DNA of 5,667 bases, taken from the NCBI GenBank assembly GCA_937916035.1, contig CALGIH010000111.1, positions 1 to 5,667 of the forward strand, read 5' to 3'. This document shows, in pieces, positions 1-5,667 of the stretch (position 1 is the first letter of the stretch; every line of letters begins with the position of its first letter). The position numbers and the translations under genes were made by a program. The notes under the pieces were generated by a model. The model did no database searches. It saw only the letters and a list, made by a program, of their open reading frames with translations, and had not been told where the DNA came from. The DNA comes from an uncultured Lacinutrix sp. Its GTDB lineage: Bacteria > Bacteroidota > Bacteroidia > Flavobacteriales > Flavobacteriaceae.

Positions 1-2506
1 TAGCTCCTGGATAGCGTAAATTCCAACTGAAATTATTCAACCCTTTAGCCGTTTTTGGTTTTTCTGGACCTCTTTCCCACCATGGAGTATTCGGGTCTTT
101 TTTATATTCAGGCTTATCACCAGTTTGCGTTGAAATAACTTTGTCATTCGCATCCAATATTTCAAAAGTAATAATATCTGCTTGTTCACTTAAATAATAT
201 TGAATATCAAGATCATAAACCCCTCTTATAGCATCAGCTGGTTCAAAAAGAACTGCTTTTTGAGTTTTCATTTCGCCTTTAAACTGACGTAATGGTTGGA
301 TGTTATCTAAGATCCAAAACCCTCTACCATGAGAACCAATAACAAGATCGTTGTCTTTTATTACAAGGTCACGTATTGGTGTATCTGGAAGCTCCAATTG
401 AAGGCTTTGCCATAATTCACCATCATTCATAGAAAAATAAACACCATGTTCTGTTGCTAGAAATAATAAACCAGGTCTTACAGGATCTTCTCGTACTGCT
501 CTTGCAAAATGACCTTTAGCGATTCCGTTTATTATTTTTGTCCACGTTTTTCCGTAGTCATGTGTTTTAAAAACATAAGGTTCTCTATCATCTACTTGAT
601 AGCGATTAGCGGCAATATATAAAGTTCCAGGATTGTGAATAGATTCGTCAATGATACTAATTCTAGAAAATTTAGGAAGACCTTCAGGTGTGATATCTGC
701 CCAGTTTTTACCACCATCTCTCGTGATGTGCATTTTGCCATCATCTGATCCTGCCCAAATGGTATTAATATCATGGCTTGAAGGTGCCAATGCAAACACT
801 GTTGCATAAATTTCAGGACCATTCATATCCATAGTAATGACACCTCCAGTTTTCCCTAGTGTTAAAGGGTCGGCATAGGTTAAATCTGGACTAATTTTTT
901 CCCAAGACTGACCATCGTTAGTAGTTTTCCAAACATGTTGTGAGCATGTGTACATCACATTTTCATCTTGTGGTGCAAACATAATAGGGAAGGTCCATTG
1001 CCAACGTTCAGGCAATGCACTTGCTGGCTCTCCAGAGAAAAAACGAGGATATACTTGAATGTCTCTCTCTTGACCATTGCTTCTATCGTAACGTGTTAAT
1101 AAAGCGCCTTGACTTCCTGCATAAAAAATGTCTGGTTTTGTTGGATGCTGCGTTATCCATCCACTTTCTCCACCACCAACAGCGTAATACCAACCATGAT
1201 TCGGTCCGCTACCTTGTTTATGATCCCAACCATCACTTGGTACAGCAATTGTACTATTATCTTGTTGAGCACCAGCTACGTGATAAGGTACATCGCTTGT
1301 AGTCATTACATGATATAATTGAGTTGTAGTATAATCTTGCTCTGTCCAGCTTTTTCCACCATTAATGGTGACGTTACCACCACCATCATTGGAGTTTATC
1401 ATACGATCAGGATTGTTTGGATCAATCCATAAATCATGATTATCTCCATGTGGTACTTGTATGGTTATATCAAAGGTTTTTCCACCATCTGTTGATTTGT
1501 ATAAACCTGTATTTAAGCCATAAACAATATCCTTATTCCAAGGATCTGCATAAATTCTTGAATAATAAAAAGCACGCTGTCTTAATTTGCGTTCATCATT
1601 AGTGCGAATCCATGTTTTACCAGCATCATCTGATCTAAAAACGCCGCCTTCATTTGCTTCAACAATGGCCCAAACTCTATTAGAATCTGCAGGAGAAACG
1701 GTTACACCTATTTTTCCAATTGGACCTTCTGGCATTCCAGCGTTTTGTGTTAGGTCTGACCAAGTTTCACCTCCATCAATACTTTTCCAGAGCTTACAAT
1801 CTTCTCCTCCTCCCCACATTTGCCATGCCTTACGTTGCACTTGCCACGTACTTGCATACAAAACTTTTGGGTTGTTTCGGTCTATAATTAGATCTACTGC
1901 ACCAGCTTTTTCGCTCACAAATAATGTTTTTTTCCATGTGTTTCCGCCATCTGTACTTTTAAAGACACCTCGTTCGGGATTGTCTCCATATGGATGACCT
2001 AAAGCAGCAACATAGACAATATCAGGATTTGTTGGATGAATGCGAATGCGCGCAATTGCTTGAGTTTCTTCCAACCCTATATGCCTCCATGTTTTTCCAC
2101 CATCTATGGTTTTATAAACACCATCTCCTTGTGTGATACTTCCTCTAAGTTGAACCTCTCCCATTCCAATATAAACGATATCTGGATTGGTTTCAGCAAC
2201 TGCAACTGCTCCAACTGATGAGCTGGTTACTTGACCATCTGTAACAGGAAACCAATCGTTTCCGCCATCTACGGTTTTCCATAAACCACCACCTGTGGCT
2301 CCAAAATAATATTCATTAGTTCGTCCTGGACTTCCGGCAGCTCCTAGAGAGCGTCCACCTCTATTAGGTCCAATATTTCGCCATTCTAATTGACCGTAAA
2401 AATCTTTTGGAATTTCGGTGTCTTGACTTGATGTTTGGGCTGAGGTTGGTAAAAAACTAAATAGTAGTAATACTACTATACAAAGCATGGTTGTGTAGCG
2501 TTTCAT
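1..2506 (-). CDS. Secreted Asp-box (BNR/sortilin-VPS10-type) beta-propeller protein, C-terminus missing
   Basis: The minus-strand frame opens at ATG 2506 and reads without a stop for 835 codons to the left edge, so the C-terminus is outside the window. Residues 1-23 form a Sec signal peptide (K2-R3, hydrophobic 8-19, likely cut after TSA23). Eleven Asp-box-like motifs (S/T-x-D-x-G-x-T-W) end at W85, W140, W191, W249, W299, F345, W387, W535, W602, W655 and W699, as in the sortilin/VPS10 propeller fold. A GSHGRGFWILDN motif (724-735), highly conserved in this family, closes the propeller. Residues about 752-835 resemble the FlgD-type Ig-like domain that follows it in homologues. Family members are usually about 1,050-1,100 residues, so roughly 200-250 are missing, possibly with a type IX secretion signal. 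Such proteins are often labelled glycosyl hydrolase, but no catalytic site is evident; substrate and partner are unknown. The family call is firm and the function open. No convincing promoter was found in the 86 bases upstream. Confidence 0.9.
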   Translation of the reverse strand, partial: MKRYTTMLCIVVLLLFSFLPTSAQTSSQDTEIPKDFYGQLEWRNIGPNRGGRSLGAAGSPGRTNEYYFGATGGGLWKTVDGGNDWFPVTDGQVTSSSVGAVAVAETNPDIVYIGMGEVQLRGSITQGDGVYKTIDGGKTWRHIGLEETQAIARIRIHPTNPDIVYVAALGHPYGDNPERGVFKSTDGGNTWKKTLFVSEKAGAVDLIIDRNNPKVLYASTWQVQRKAWQMWGGGEDCKLWKSIDGGETWSDLTQNAGMPEGPIGKIGVTVSPADSNRVWAIVEANEGGVFRSDDAGKTWIRTNDERKLRQRAFYYSRIYADPWNKDIVYGLNTGLYKSTDGGKTFDITIQVPHGDNHDLWIDPNNPDRMINSNDGGGNVTINGGKSWTEQDYTTTQLYHVMTTSDVPYHVAGAQQDNSTIAVPSDGWDHKQGSGPNHGWYYAVGGGESGWITQHPTKPDIFYAGSQGALLTRYDRSNGQERDIQVYPRFFSGEPASALPERWQWTFPIMFAPQDENVMYTCSQHVWKTTNDGQSWEKISPDLTYADPLTLGKTGGVITMDMNGPEIYATVFALAPSSHDINTIWAGSDDGKMHITRDGGKNWADITPEGLPKFSRISIIDESIHNPGTLYIAANRYQVDDREPYVFKTHDYGKTWTKIINGIAKGHFARAVREDPVRPGLLFLATEHGVYFSMNDGELWQSLQLELPDTPIRDLVIKDNDLVIGSHGRGFWILDNIQPLRQFKGEMKTQKAVLFEPADAIRGVYDLDIQYYLSEQADIITFEILDANDKVISTQTGDKPEYKKDPNTPWWERGPEKPKTAKGLNNFSWNLRYPGA

Positions 2507-2592
2507 AATAAGAATTTAATAGTTGAAAAATGTTGGTTTTTAAGTTTGATCTAAAAATACCAAATAAAATACTTAAAATGAAAGTAAGATTG

Positions 2593-3093
2593 TTAATTTA
2601 TTAAAGCTTTCTCCATTTTATAGTCATCCATGACATAACCATTACCAATATCAATCACTAATTCTTCAGTTTTAATAAATCCAATTTTTTGATATGCTTT
2701 TATAGAATTGGTATTGTACTTATTTACGGTTAGATAGATTTTGGAGCAATTTAAATTTTTAGCCTGATTTTTAATAAAATCCATGGAAATCTTACCAAAA
2801 CCTTGACCTCGATAGGATTTCATAATGTATATTTTGCTTAGAAACAGTGCATCGATTTCTTTTTTTATAGCTAGATATCCAAGAGGAATGTTGTTGTTAA
2901 TGATAGTGAAGTAAGCATAATTATTATTTAGAATTTGATGTCCAATGGCTTCTTCAGACTGAAATTTTTCAAGCATATAATTTACTTGATAAATGCCAAT
3001 AATTGGCGTATAATGTTCTGTCCAAATATTTTTTGCTAGGCCAGATATAGCTTTATAATCTTTCTTATTTTCCGCTGGTTTAAAATATGTCAT
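2593..3093 (-). CDS. GNAT family N-acetyltransferase
   Basis: This is a 166-residue, single-domain cytosolic protein of usual GNAT length. Acetyl-CoA-binding motif A is visible as YRGQGFGK (94-101), fitting R/Q-x-x-G-x-G with R95, G98 and G100, after the beta-4 strand ALFLSKIYI (82-90). Motif B appears as N127-x-x-S-I-K-AYQKIGF (127-139), the usual helix with Tyr and Gly-Phe near the acetyl-CoA. The C-terminal GYVMDDYKME (152-161) is the final strand common in the family. The enzyme should transfer acetyl from acetyl-CoA to an amine, but the acceptor (small molecule, protein N-terminus or lysine) cannot be read from the sequence. The start at 3093 lies 14 bases after the stop of the LETM1-related gene, with no room for a separate promoter, so the two are probably cotranscribed. 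Family assignment is confident; substrate is unknown. Confidence 0.93.
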   Translation of the reverse strand: MTYFKPAENKKDYKAISGLAKNIWTEHYTPIIGIYQVNYMLEKFQSEEAIGHQILNNNYAYFTIINNNIPLGYLAIKKEIDALFLSKIYIMKSYRGQGFGKISMDFIKNQAKNLNCSKIYLTVNKYNTNSIKAYQKIGFIKTEELVIDIGNGYVMDDYKMEKALIN

Positions 3094-3107
3094 TAGTTAT
3101 GTAACTA

Positions 3108-4277
3108 TTATTCAATTCTATTATCATCAAAAGCAGATGGAAGTAGTTTAGGTATCAACTTTACAAATAAGGGTAGTAATAGTGCACCTCCAGGAAGCAT
3201 AAAAATAGCTAAGCTTGGAATTGTTTTTATAACATCTATAAGTTGTTCTTGTAATTGCTTGGATTCTTCTTTAGATAAATCTCGAACCGTTGATTGGCTT
3301 AATAATACCATAAGTTCTTTGCTTTGTTGTAATTCTTTTTGTAATCGTTTCTTGTTTCTTGAAACAAGTTTGCTCACCATTTTACTGGAATTATCATAAA
3401 AATTTTTAGCAATATTTCTTGAACTTAATAAATCAATATTGTCTTTGTGTTTTGTGTAAAAAGAGTTTACTGAAGCTATTGAGCTGTGAATAATTTCTTG
3501 AGACAGCATTAATTTTGTTCCAAGTTCGTTCAAAAAAAGTTGTTCTTTCGCGTCAATTATTTTATCACTCCAGGTGGACATACAAGCAATATCAAATAAG
3601 TACCATTTTTCATGTTTTGAAATTAAATTTGCAATAGCTTCATTATGACTTATGTGCGAATTGTCTTGATAGCGCATTGATGATTCAAATAGCTTAATTA
3701 AACTCTCGTCATACTTGGTTTTAAGTATTTTTGAATTTAAAACGTCTAAAACAATTTTTTCTATGGATGCTTCAAGTTTCTTTATGTAATTTATTGATAT
3801 TAAATTATTTAGAAGATATTCTTTATAAGCAAGAATATCGACATAAAGCAATGCGTTGATAACAAAATAATTAAAGTTTTTAATTAAGATGTTATCATCA
3901 ATTTGAACACGTTTATGAATAATTTTTTCTAGTAAACTATTGGAAGTTTTACCTGAGAATATAGAATTCAGAAAAGACGATTTGTAAACATCAATGTTCT
4001 TATAAAAGTTAATTATGGAATCTAAAAATTTTAGTTTACTTCCAGATTTGTAATGTGTAAAATATAGAGCTAAGTATAAATTTATTTTACAGATTTCTTC
4101 ATCAGTTAAATCATGAAGATCAATAAAGTTTACAATAATACGTTTATTGTTTCCATATATGAAGCCAGACTCCTTCAGGTTACCATAAAATGATTCTTCG
4201 GATTGATCTAAAAAGATTTGATTTTGAGATACTTCTCTTAAAAGCTTTGTAATCCATCCACTTGCCGAAGGATTCAT
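3108..4277 (-). CDS. LETM1-related membrane protein with a TerB-like helical region
   Basis: This is a 389-residue, lysine-rich, mostly helical protein without a signal peptide. The C-terminus (352-389) starts with a hydrophobic segment (about 353-375) and then reads KLIPKLLPSAFDDN, closely matching the LETM1 signature around its membrane segment (VKLFPNMLPSTFE in the mitochondrial protein). The chain ends there, so the large domain that follows in eukaryotic LETM1 is absent and the protein appears anchored by its tail. Residues about 227-280 (DIACMSTWSDKIIDAKEQLF and on) resemble a TerB/tellurite-resistance-like helical repeat with acidic residues. Residues about 298-350 are charged and likely coiled coil. 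I recall flavobacterial homologues being named LETM1-related biofilm-associated protein, but a biofilm role cannot be seen here. The gene has its own promoter candidate at 4301-4330 and is followed by the GNAT gene. The family call is good and the function inferred only. Confidence 0.85.
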   Translation of the reverse strand: MNPSASGWITKLLREVSQNQIFLDQSEESFYGNLKESGFIYGNNKRIIVNFIDLHDLTDEEICKINLYLALYFTHYKSGSKLKFLDSIINFYKNIDVYKSSFLNSIFSGKTSNSLLEKIIHKRVQIDDNILIKNFNYFVINALLYVDILAYKEYLLNNLISINYIKKLEASIEKIVLDVLNSKILKTKYDESLIKLFESSMRYQDNSHISHNEAIANLISKHEKWYLFDIACMSTWSDKIIDAKEQLFLNELGTKLMLSQEIIHSSIASVNSFYTKHKDNIDLLSSRNIAKNFYDNSSKMVSKLVSRNKKRLQKELQQSKELMVLLSQSTVRDLSKEESKQLQEQLIDVIKTIPSLAIFMLPGGALLLPLFVKLIPKLLPSAFDDNRIE

Positions 4278-4300
4278 ATTGCACTAATTTTTGGTTACTG

Positions 4301-4330
4301 TAAAGATAAATTTTAAATCTTAAAAACAAG
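4301..4330 (-). promoter_or_regulatory. Candidate Bacteroidota-type promoter of the LETM1-related/GNAT operon
   Basis: On the minus strand CTTG (4330-4327) is followed after 18 bases by TATCTTTA (4308-4301), one mismatch from the TAnnTTTG -7 consensus. Transcription would start near 4296, giving a leader of about 18 bases before ATG 4277, similar to the leader predicted for sodC. AT-rich DNA yields such matches by chance, hence the modest confidence. Confidence 0.45.
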
Positions 4331-4367
4331 TCAATTTTTGTATTAACAAAGCCGACTTTATAGTTTT

Positions 4368-4381
4368 TGCATAGGTATGCA
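4368..4381. repeat. Short inverted repeat TGCATA-GG-TATGCA
   Basis: Two perfectly complementary 6-base arms flank a 2-base centre. The repeat lies about 40 bases upstream of the -33 element of the LETM1-related gene promoter, a position suited to a dimeric regulator. No regulator is recognised from the sequence, and a match this short may be fortuitous. Confidence 0.25.
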
Positions 4382-4413
4382 TGAAGAGTGAAATAATTAA
4401 CAAAAATTCTTTA

Positions 4414-4686
4414 TTATGAAAAACTTTCAATGACGATTTTATCTTTAGGTGCTTGAAGTTTAGATATGGTTCTTATCTTGGTTTTAAATTCCGTACGTTT
4501 TTTTTGAACTCTCTATTTGTTTCTTTTCTGTTGTTTCAGCATAAAGAATATATTTAGGCGCAATAATTGGTTTGACTCGCTCTATGGTATTTCAATTATA
4601 TTTCGGTCTAGCAAAATTTCAACCAATATTTCAAAAGCCTTTCATTTAGAATGACGCTTTTCAGACAGTTCCTTTCTTGCTGTGAA
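4414..4686 (-). pseudogene. Decayed 3' remnant of an unrecognised protein gene
   Basis: No intact gene lies between sodC and the LETM1-related gene, but joining three minus-strand frames gives a continuous protein-like stretch of about 90 residues. The first piece (4686-4585) reads FTARKELSEKRHSK, a TGA at 4644-4642, then KAFEILVEILLDRNIIEIP. A shift in register near 4582-4590 leads to ERVKPIIAPKYILYAETTEK and on to IESSKK. The T8 run at 4498-4505 (A8 on the coding strand) accounts for the second shift, into RTEFKTKIRTISKLQAPKDK and an end at TAA 4416-4414. Composition resembles the intact neighbours, and a homopolymer slip plus a nonsense codon is typical decay. No start or N-terminal half exists, since sodC begins immediately upstream, so it is a truncated relic. 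I do not recognise the family. Chance open frames in AT-rich DNA remain a possible alternative. Confidence 0.45.
4633..4661 (-). terminator. Possible hairpin terminator after sodC
   Basis: The outer arms AAAAGC and GCTTTT and the inner arms TCATT and AATGA can pair around a 3-base loop with a small asymmetric internal bulge. The hairpin begins about 30 bases after the sodC stop, where a terminator is expected. The trailing run is only four T, so termination would be weak, and the segment overlaps the proposed gene remnant. The symmetry means it could act on either strand. Confidence 0.3.
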
Positions 4687-4690
4687 ATTA

Positions 4691-5290
4691 TTATTGAATA
4701 ATACCGCCACAACTCACACGAGAACCAGCTGCTCCAGATGGCTGTGATTTAAAATCGTCTGTCCCTTGGTGAACAATGACAGACTTACCAATAATATCTT
4801 TGGCGTCATCGCTACAACCAATACACCATTCATCAGTAAAAAAAGTAATAGTTCCTGTTCCATTGGCATTTATAGTAAAGTTTCCAATGTCACCTTTATG
4901 ATACCCAGCTTCGTCTCCCCATTCTCCATGTGGTTGAGCTGTTGGATTCCAATGACCACCAGCTGATGAACCATCATCTGACGAACAATCACTTTTTTCA
5001 TGTAAATGTACAGCATGCGTACCTTCTTCTAATCCTGAAAATACAGCTGTCATTGATACCGTATTTGAACGTTGTCTAAACACAACATTTCCTTTAGCAG
5101 TACTACCACTTTTTGAATCAAGTAATACTACTATTTTATCTGTAGCTTCAGCTCTACTAGTATCTGCCGATTCTGTATTAGTTACATTTTCTTCCGTTTC
5201 AGTTTCAACTTCTACATCTTTCTTCTCTTTTTTACAAGCAGTTGCTAGCATAAGTGACAAAACAAATAATATAATTAACGATTTTTTCAT
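4691..5290 (-). CDS. sodC: Cu/Zn superoxide dismutase, lipoprotein
   Basis: This enzyme converts superoxide to oxygen and hydrogen peroxide in the cell envelope. The 199-residue protein starts with a lipoprotein signal (MKK, hydrophobic 4-15, ATAC with lipid-modified C19), then an acidic/threonine-rich tether (about 20-50) and the SOD domain (52-199). All metal ligands are present: H95 and H97 in HLHE, bridging H113 in GGHWNP, H121, H131 and D134 in YHKGDIGN, and H174 in VIVHQG. The structural disulfide is C102-C194, and R191 in GAAGSRVSCGG is the active-site arginine that guides superoxide. An extra pair C156-x-x-C159 (CIGC) lies before the last copper ligand and is absent from classical SodC. 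The start at 5290 gives the complete signal peptide. Its promoter candidate is at 5319-5350, and it is transcribed away from hemN. Length and residues indicate an intact enzyme. Whether it faces the periplasm or the surface is not settled by the K-rich residues after C19. Confidence 0.96.
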   Translation of the reverse strand: MKKSLIILFVLSLMLATACKKEKKDVEVETETEENVTNTESADTSRAEATDKIVVLLDSKSGSTAKGNVVFRQRSNTVSMTAVFSGLEEGTHAVHLHEKSDCSSDDGSSAGGHWNPTAQPHGEWGDEAGYHKGDIGNFTINANGTGTITFFTDEWCIGCSDDAKDIIGKSVIVHQGTDDFKSQPSGAAGSRVSCGGIIQ

Positions 5291-5318
5291 GATTAAATAG
5301 TGTTAAAGAATTTTGACC

Positions 5319-5350
5319 GAAAGTTACTTCAATATTAAGCGAATTACAAA
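5319..5350 (-). promoter_or_regulatory. Candidate sodC promoter (TTTG-N20-TAACTTTC)
   Basis: On the minus strand a perfect TTTG (5350-5347) is followed after 20 bases by TAACTTTC (5326-5319), one mismatch from TAnnTTTG. The implied start near 5313 gives a leader of about 23 bases to ATG 5290. This is the best complete two-element promoter match in the window. Confidence 0.55.
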
Positions 5351-5364
5351 TTTCTTTTTTTTAA

Positions 5365-5382
5365 ATTTTAATATATTAAAAT
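5365..5382. repeat. Perfect 18-bp AT-only palindrome
   Basis: ATTTTAATATATTAAAAT reads the same on both strands. It lies midway in the sodC-hemN intergenic region, just upstream of the sodC -33 element. It could be a regulator site or a flexible, easily melted element, but since it contains only A and T in AT-rich DNA, chance is quite possible. Confidence 0.3.
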
Positions 5383-5393
5383 CAATTGCATAA

Positions 5394-5407
5394 ATGATAA
5401 TTATCAT
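5394..5407. promoter_or_regulatory. FNR/CRP-like operator palindrome between sodC and hemN
   Basis: ATGATAATTATCAT is a perfect 14-bp palindrome with a TGAT-N4-ATCA core, matching the inner part of the FNR consensus TTGAT-N4-ATCAA. Its centre (5400.5) is about 41 bases upstream of the predicted hemN transcription start, the usual class II activator position, and no TTTG box occurs at the expected -33 place. FNR-type control of hemN is known in other bacteria. The GATAAT/ATTATC character also resembles part of a Fur box, so an iron regulator is an alternative. Confidence 0.45.
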
Positions 5408-5429
5408 AGTTTTCAGGGTAGTCATCACT

Positions 5430-5437
5430 TAATTTTG
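5430..5437 (+). promoter_or_regulatory. hemN -7 element TAATTTTG
   Basis: This is an exact match to the Bacteroidota -7 consensus TAnnTTTG, placing the transcription start near 5442 and the leader at about 13 bases to ATG 5455 or about 19 to ATG 5461. No TTTG is present 19-20 bases upstream, which suggests an activator-dependent promoter using the palindrome at 5394-5407. Confidence 0.5.
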
Positions 5438-5454
5438 CTTATTAAATATTAGGT

Positions 5455-5667
5455 ATGAACATGACACTTGTTGAAAAATATAATGTAGTTGGCCCAAGAT
5501 ATATAAGTTATCCACGGTTCCTTATTGGGATGGCAACACGTTCTCCTTGTTAAAATGGAAAGAATCTTTAAAAAAATCATTTAATGAAAGCAATGAAGCA
5601 GAAGGTATAAGCCTTTATATTCATTTGCCTTTTTGTGAAAGTCTGTGCACTTTTTGTGGTTGTAATA
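5455..5667 (+). pseudogene. hemN: hemN, oxygen-independent coproporphyrinogen III oxidase, 5' part with a one-base frameshift
   Basis: HemN is a cytosolic radical-SAM enzyme that decarboxylates coproporphyrinogen III to protoporphyrinogen IX without oxygen in haem synthesis. From ATG 5455 (or 5461, whose predicted leader length is closer to those of the neighbours) the frame reads LVEKYNVVGPRYISYP, matching the KYN-x-x-GPRYTSYPT start of HemN. After CCA 5512-5514 the frame breaks and stops at TAA 5551-5553, a product of only 32 residues. Adding one base there (CCA-CGG to CCA-ACG-G) restores TVPYWDGNTF and continues to the edge through ISLYIHLPFCESLCTFCGCN, with the CxxxCxxCxC iron-sulfur/SAM motif. 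The gene is therefore frameshifted as given: a real mutation or a sequencing error. No in-frame start after the break was seen. The 3' end is beyond the window. It is divergent from sodC, with an FNR-like site upstream. Confidence 0.88.

Noticed and set aside
592..822. Minus-strand open frame of 76 codons
   Set aside because: It is in a different frame from the Asp-box gene on the same strand and fully inside it; the true frame has Asp boxes here.
1015..1602. Several shorter plus-strand open frames (1015-1302, 1109-1318, 1417-1602)
   Set aside because: All are antisense to the Asp-box gene, overlap one another in part, and have His/Leu/Cys-rich translations typical of reading a real gene backwards.
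1587..1997. Plus-strand open frame of 136 codons
   Set aside because: It lies wholly inside the minus-strand Asp-box gene, whose frame is continuous with a clear domain pattern. The plus-strand translation shows no recognisable motif.
2036..2218. Plus-strand open frame of 60 codons
   Set aside because: It is antisense to the N-terminal propeller repeats of the Asp-box gene, with no motif and no promoter.
1..2506. Asp-box repeats as DNA direct repeats or a recombination-prone array
   Set aside because: The repeats are short protein motifs with diverged codons and uneven spacing, so they are structural repeats rather than DNA repeats.
2507..2592. Promoter or terminator between the GNAT gene and the Asp-box gene
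   Set aside because: No TTTG/TAnnTTTG pair with correct spacing and no stem longer than 4-5 bases with a T run was found; read-through from the upstream operon is possible but unproven.
4640..4660. Resemblance of GTCATTCTAAATGAAAG to dispersed GTCATTCTGA-type repeats of Bacteroidota
   Set aside because: The match is short and imperfect, and only one copy is present in the window, so it cannot be called a repeat element from this sequence alone.
4766..4966. Plus-strand open frame of 66 codons
   Set aside because: It is antisense to the catalytic core of sodC, where every metal ligand is accounted for on the minus strand.

Overview
The window looks like AT-rich chromosomal DNA from a marine-type Flavobacteriia/Flavobacteriaceae member (phylum Bacteroidota). 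The evidence is the low GC content, lysine/asparagine/isoleucine-rich proteins, promoters of the Bacteroidota type (TTTG, about 19-20 bases, then TAnnTTTG) with no clear Shine-Dalgarno sites, a large secreted Asp-box (sortilin/VPS10-type) protein, a LETM1-related protein of the kind found in flavobacteria, and a HemN N-terminus that reads like flavobacterial homologues. This assignment rests on pattern recognition, not on a database search.

Layout. On the minus strand, from right to left: a Cu/Zn superoxide dismutase lipoprotein (sodC, 4691-5290); a 400-base gap holding a decayed gene remnant (about 4414-4686) and a promoter; a LETM1-related membrane protein (3108-4277); a GNAT acetyltransferase 14 bases behind it (2593-3093), very probably in the same transcript; and after 86 bases with no clear terminator or promoter, an exported protein of at least 835 residues with eleven Asp-box repeats. 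Its C-terminus lies beyond the left edge (1-2506). On the plus strand at the right edge is the 5' part of hemN (oxygen-independent coproporphyrinogen III oxidase), which carries a one-base frameshift near 5514/5515 and runs off the window.

Function. sodC and hemN are divergently transcribed from a 164-base intergenic region that holds a promoter for each and a perfect 14-bp palindrome with a TGAT-N4-ATCA core, as in FNR/CRP-family operators. The palindrome sits about 41 bases upstream of the predicted hemN transcription start. The pairing makes physiological sense: an envelope superoxide scavenger on one side, and on the other an oxygen-sensitive radical-SAM haem enzyme used at low oxygen. 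The LETM1-related/GNAT pair and the large Asp-box protein have no evident link to this pair beyond adjacency.

Nothing here amounts to a clearly new system. The points most worth a second look are the hemN frameshift, the FNR-like site placed where the -33 box should be, the multi-lesion gene relic between sodC and the LETM1-related gene, and the TerB-like plus LETM1-like architecture. No tRNA, rRNA, CRISPR array, IS element or attachment site was seen.
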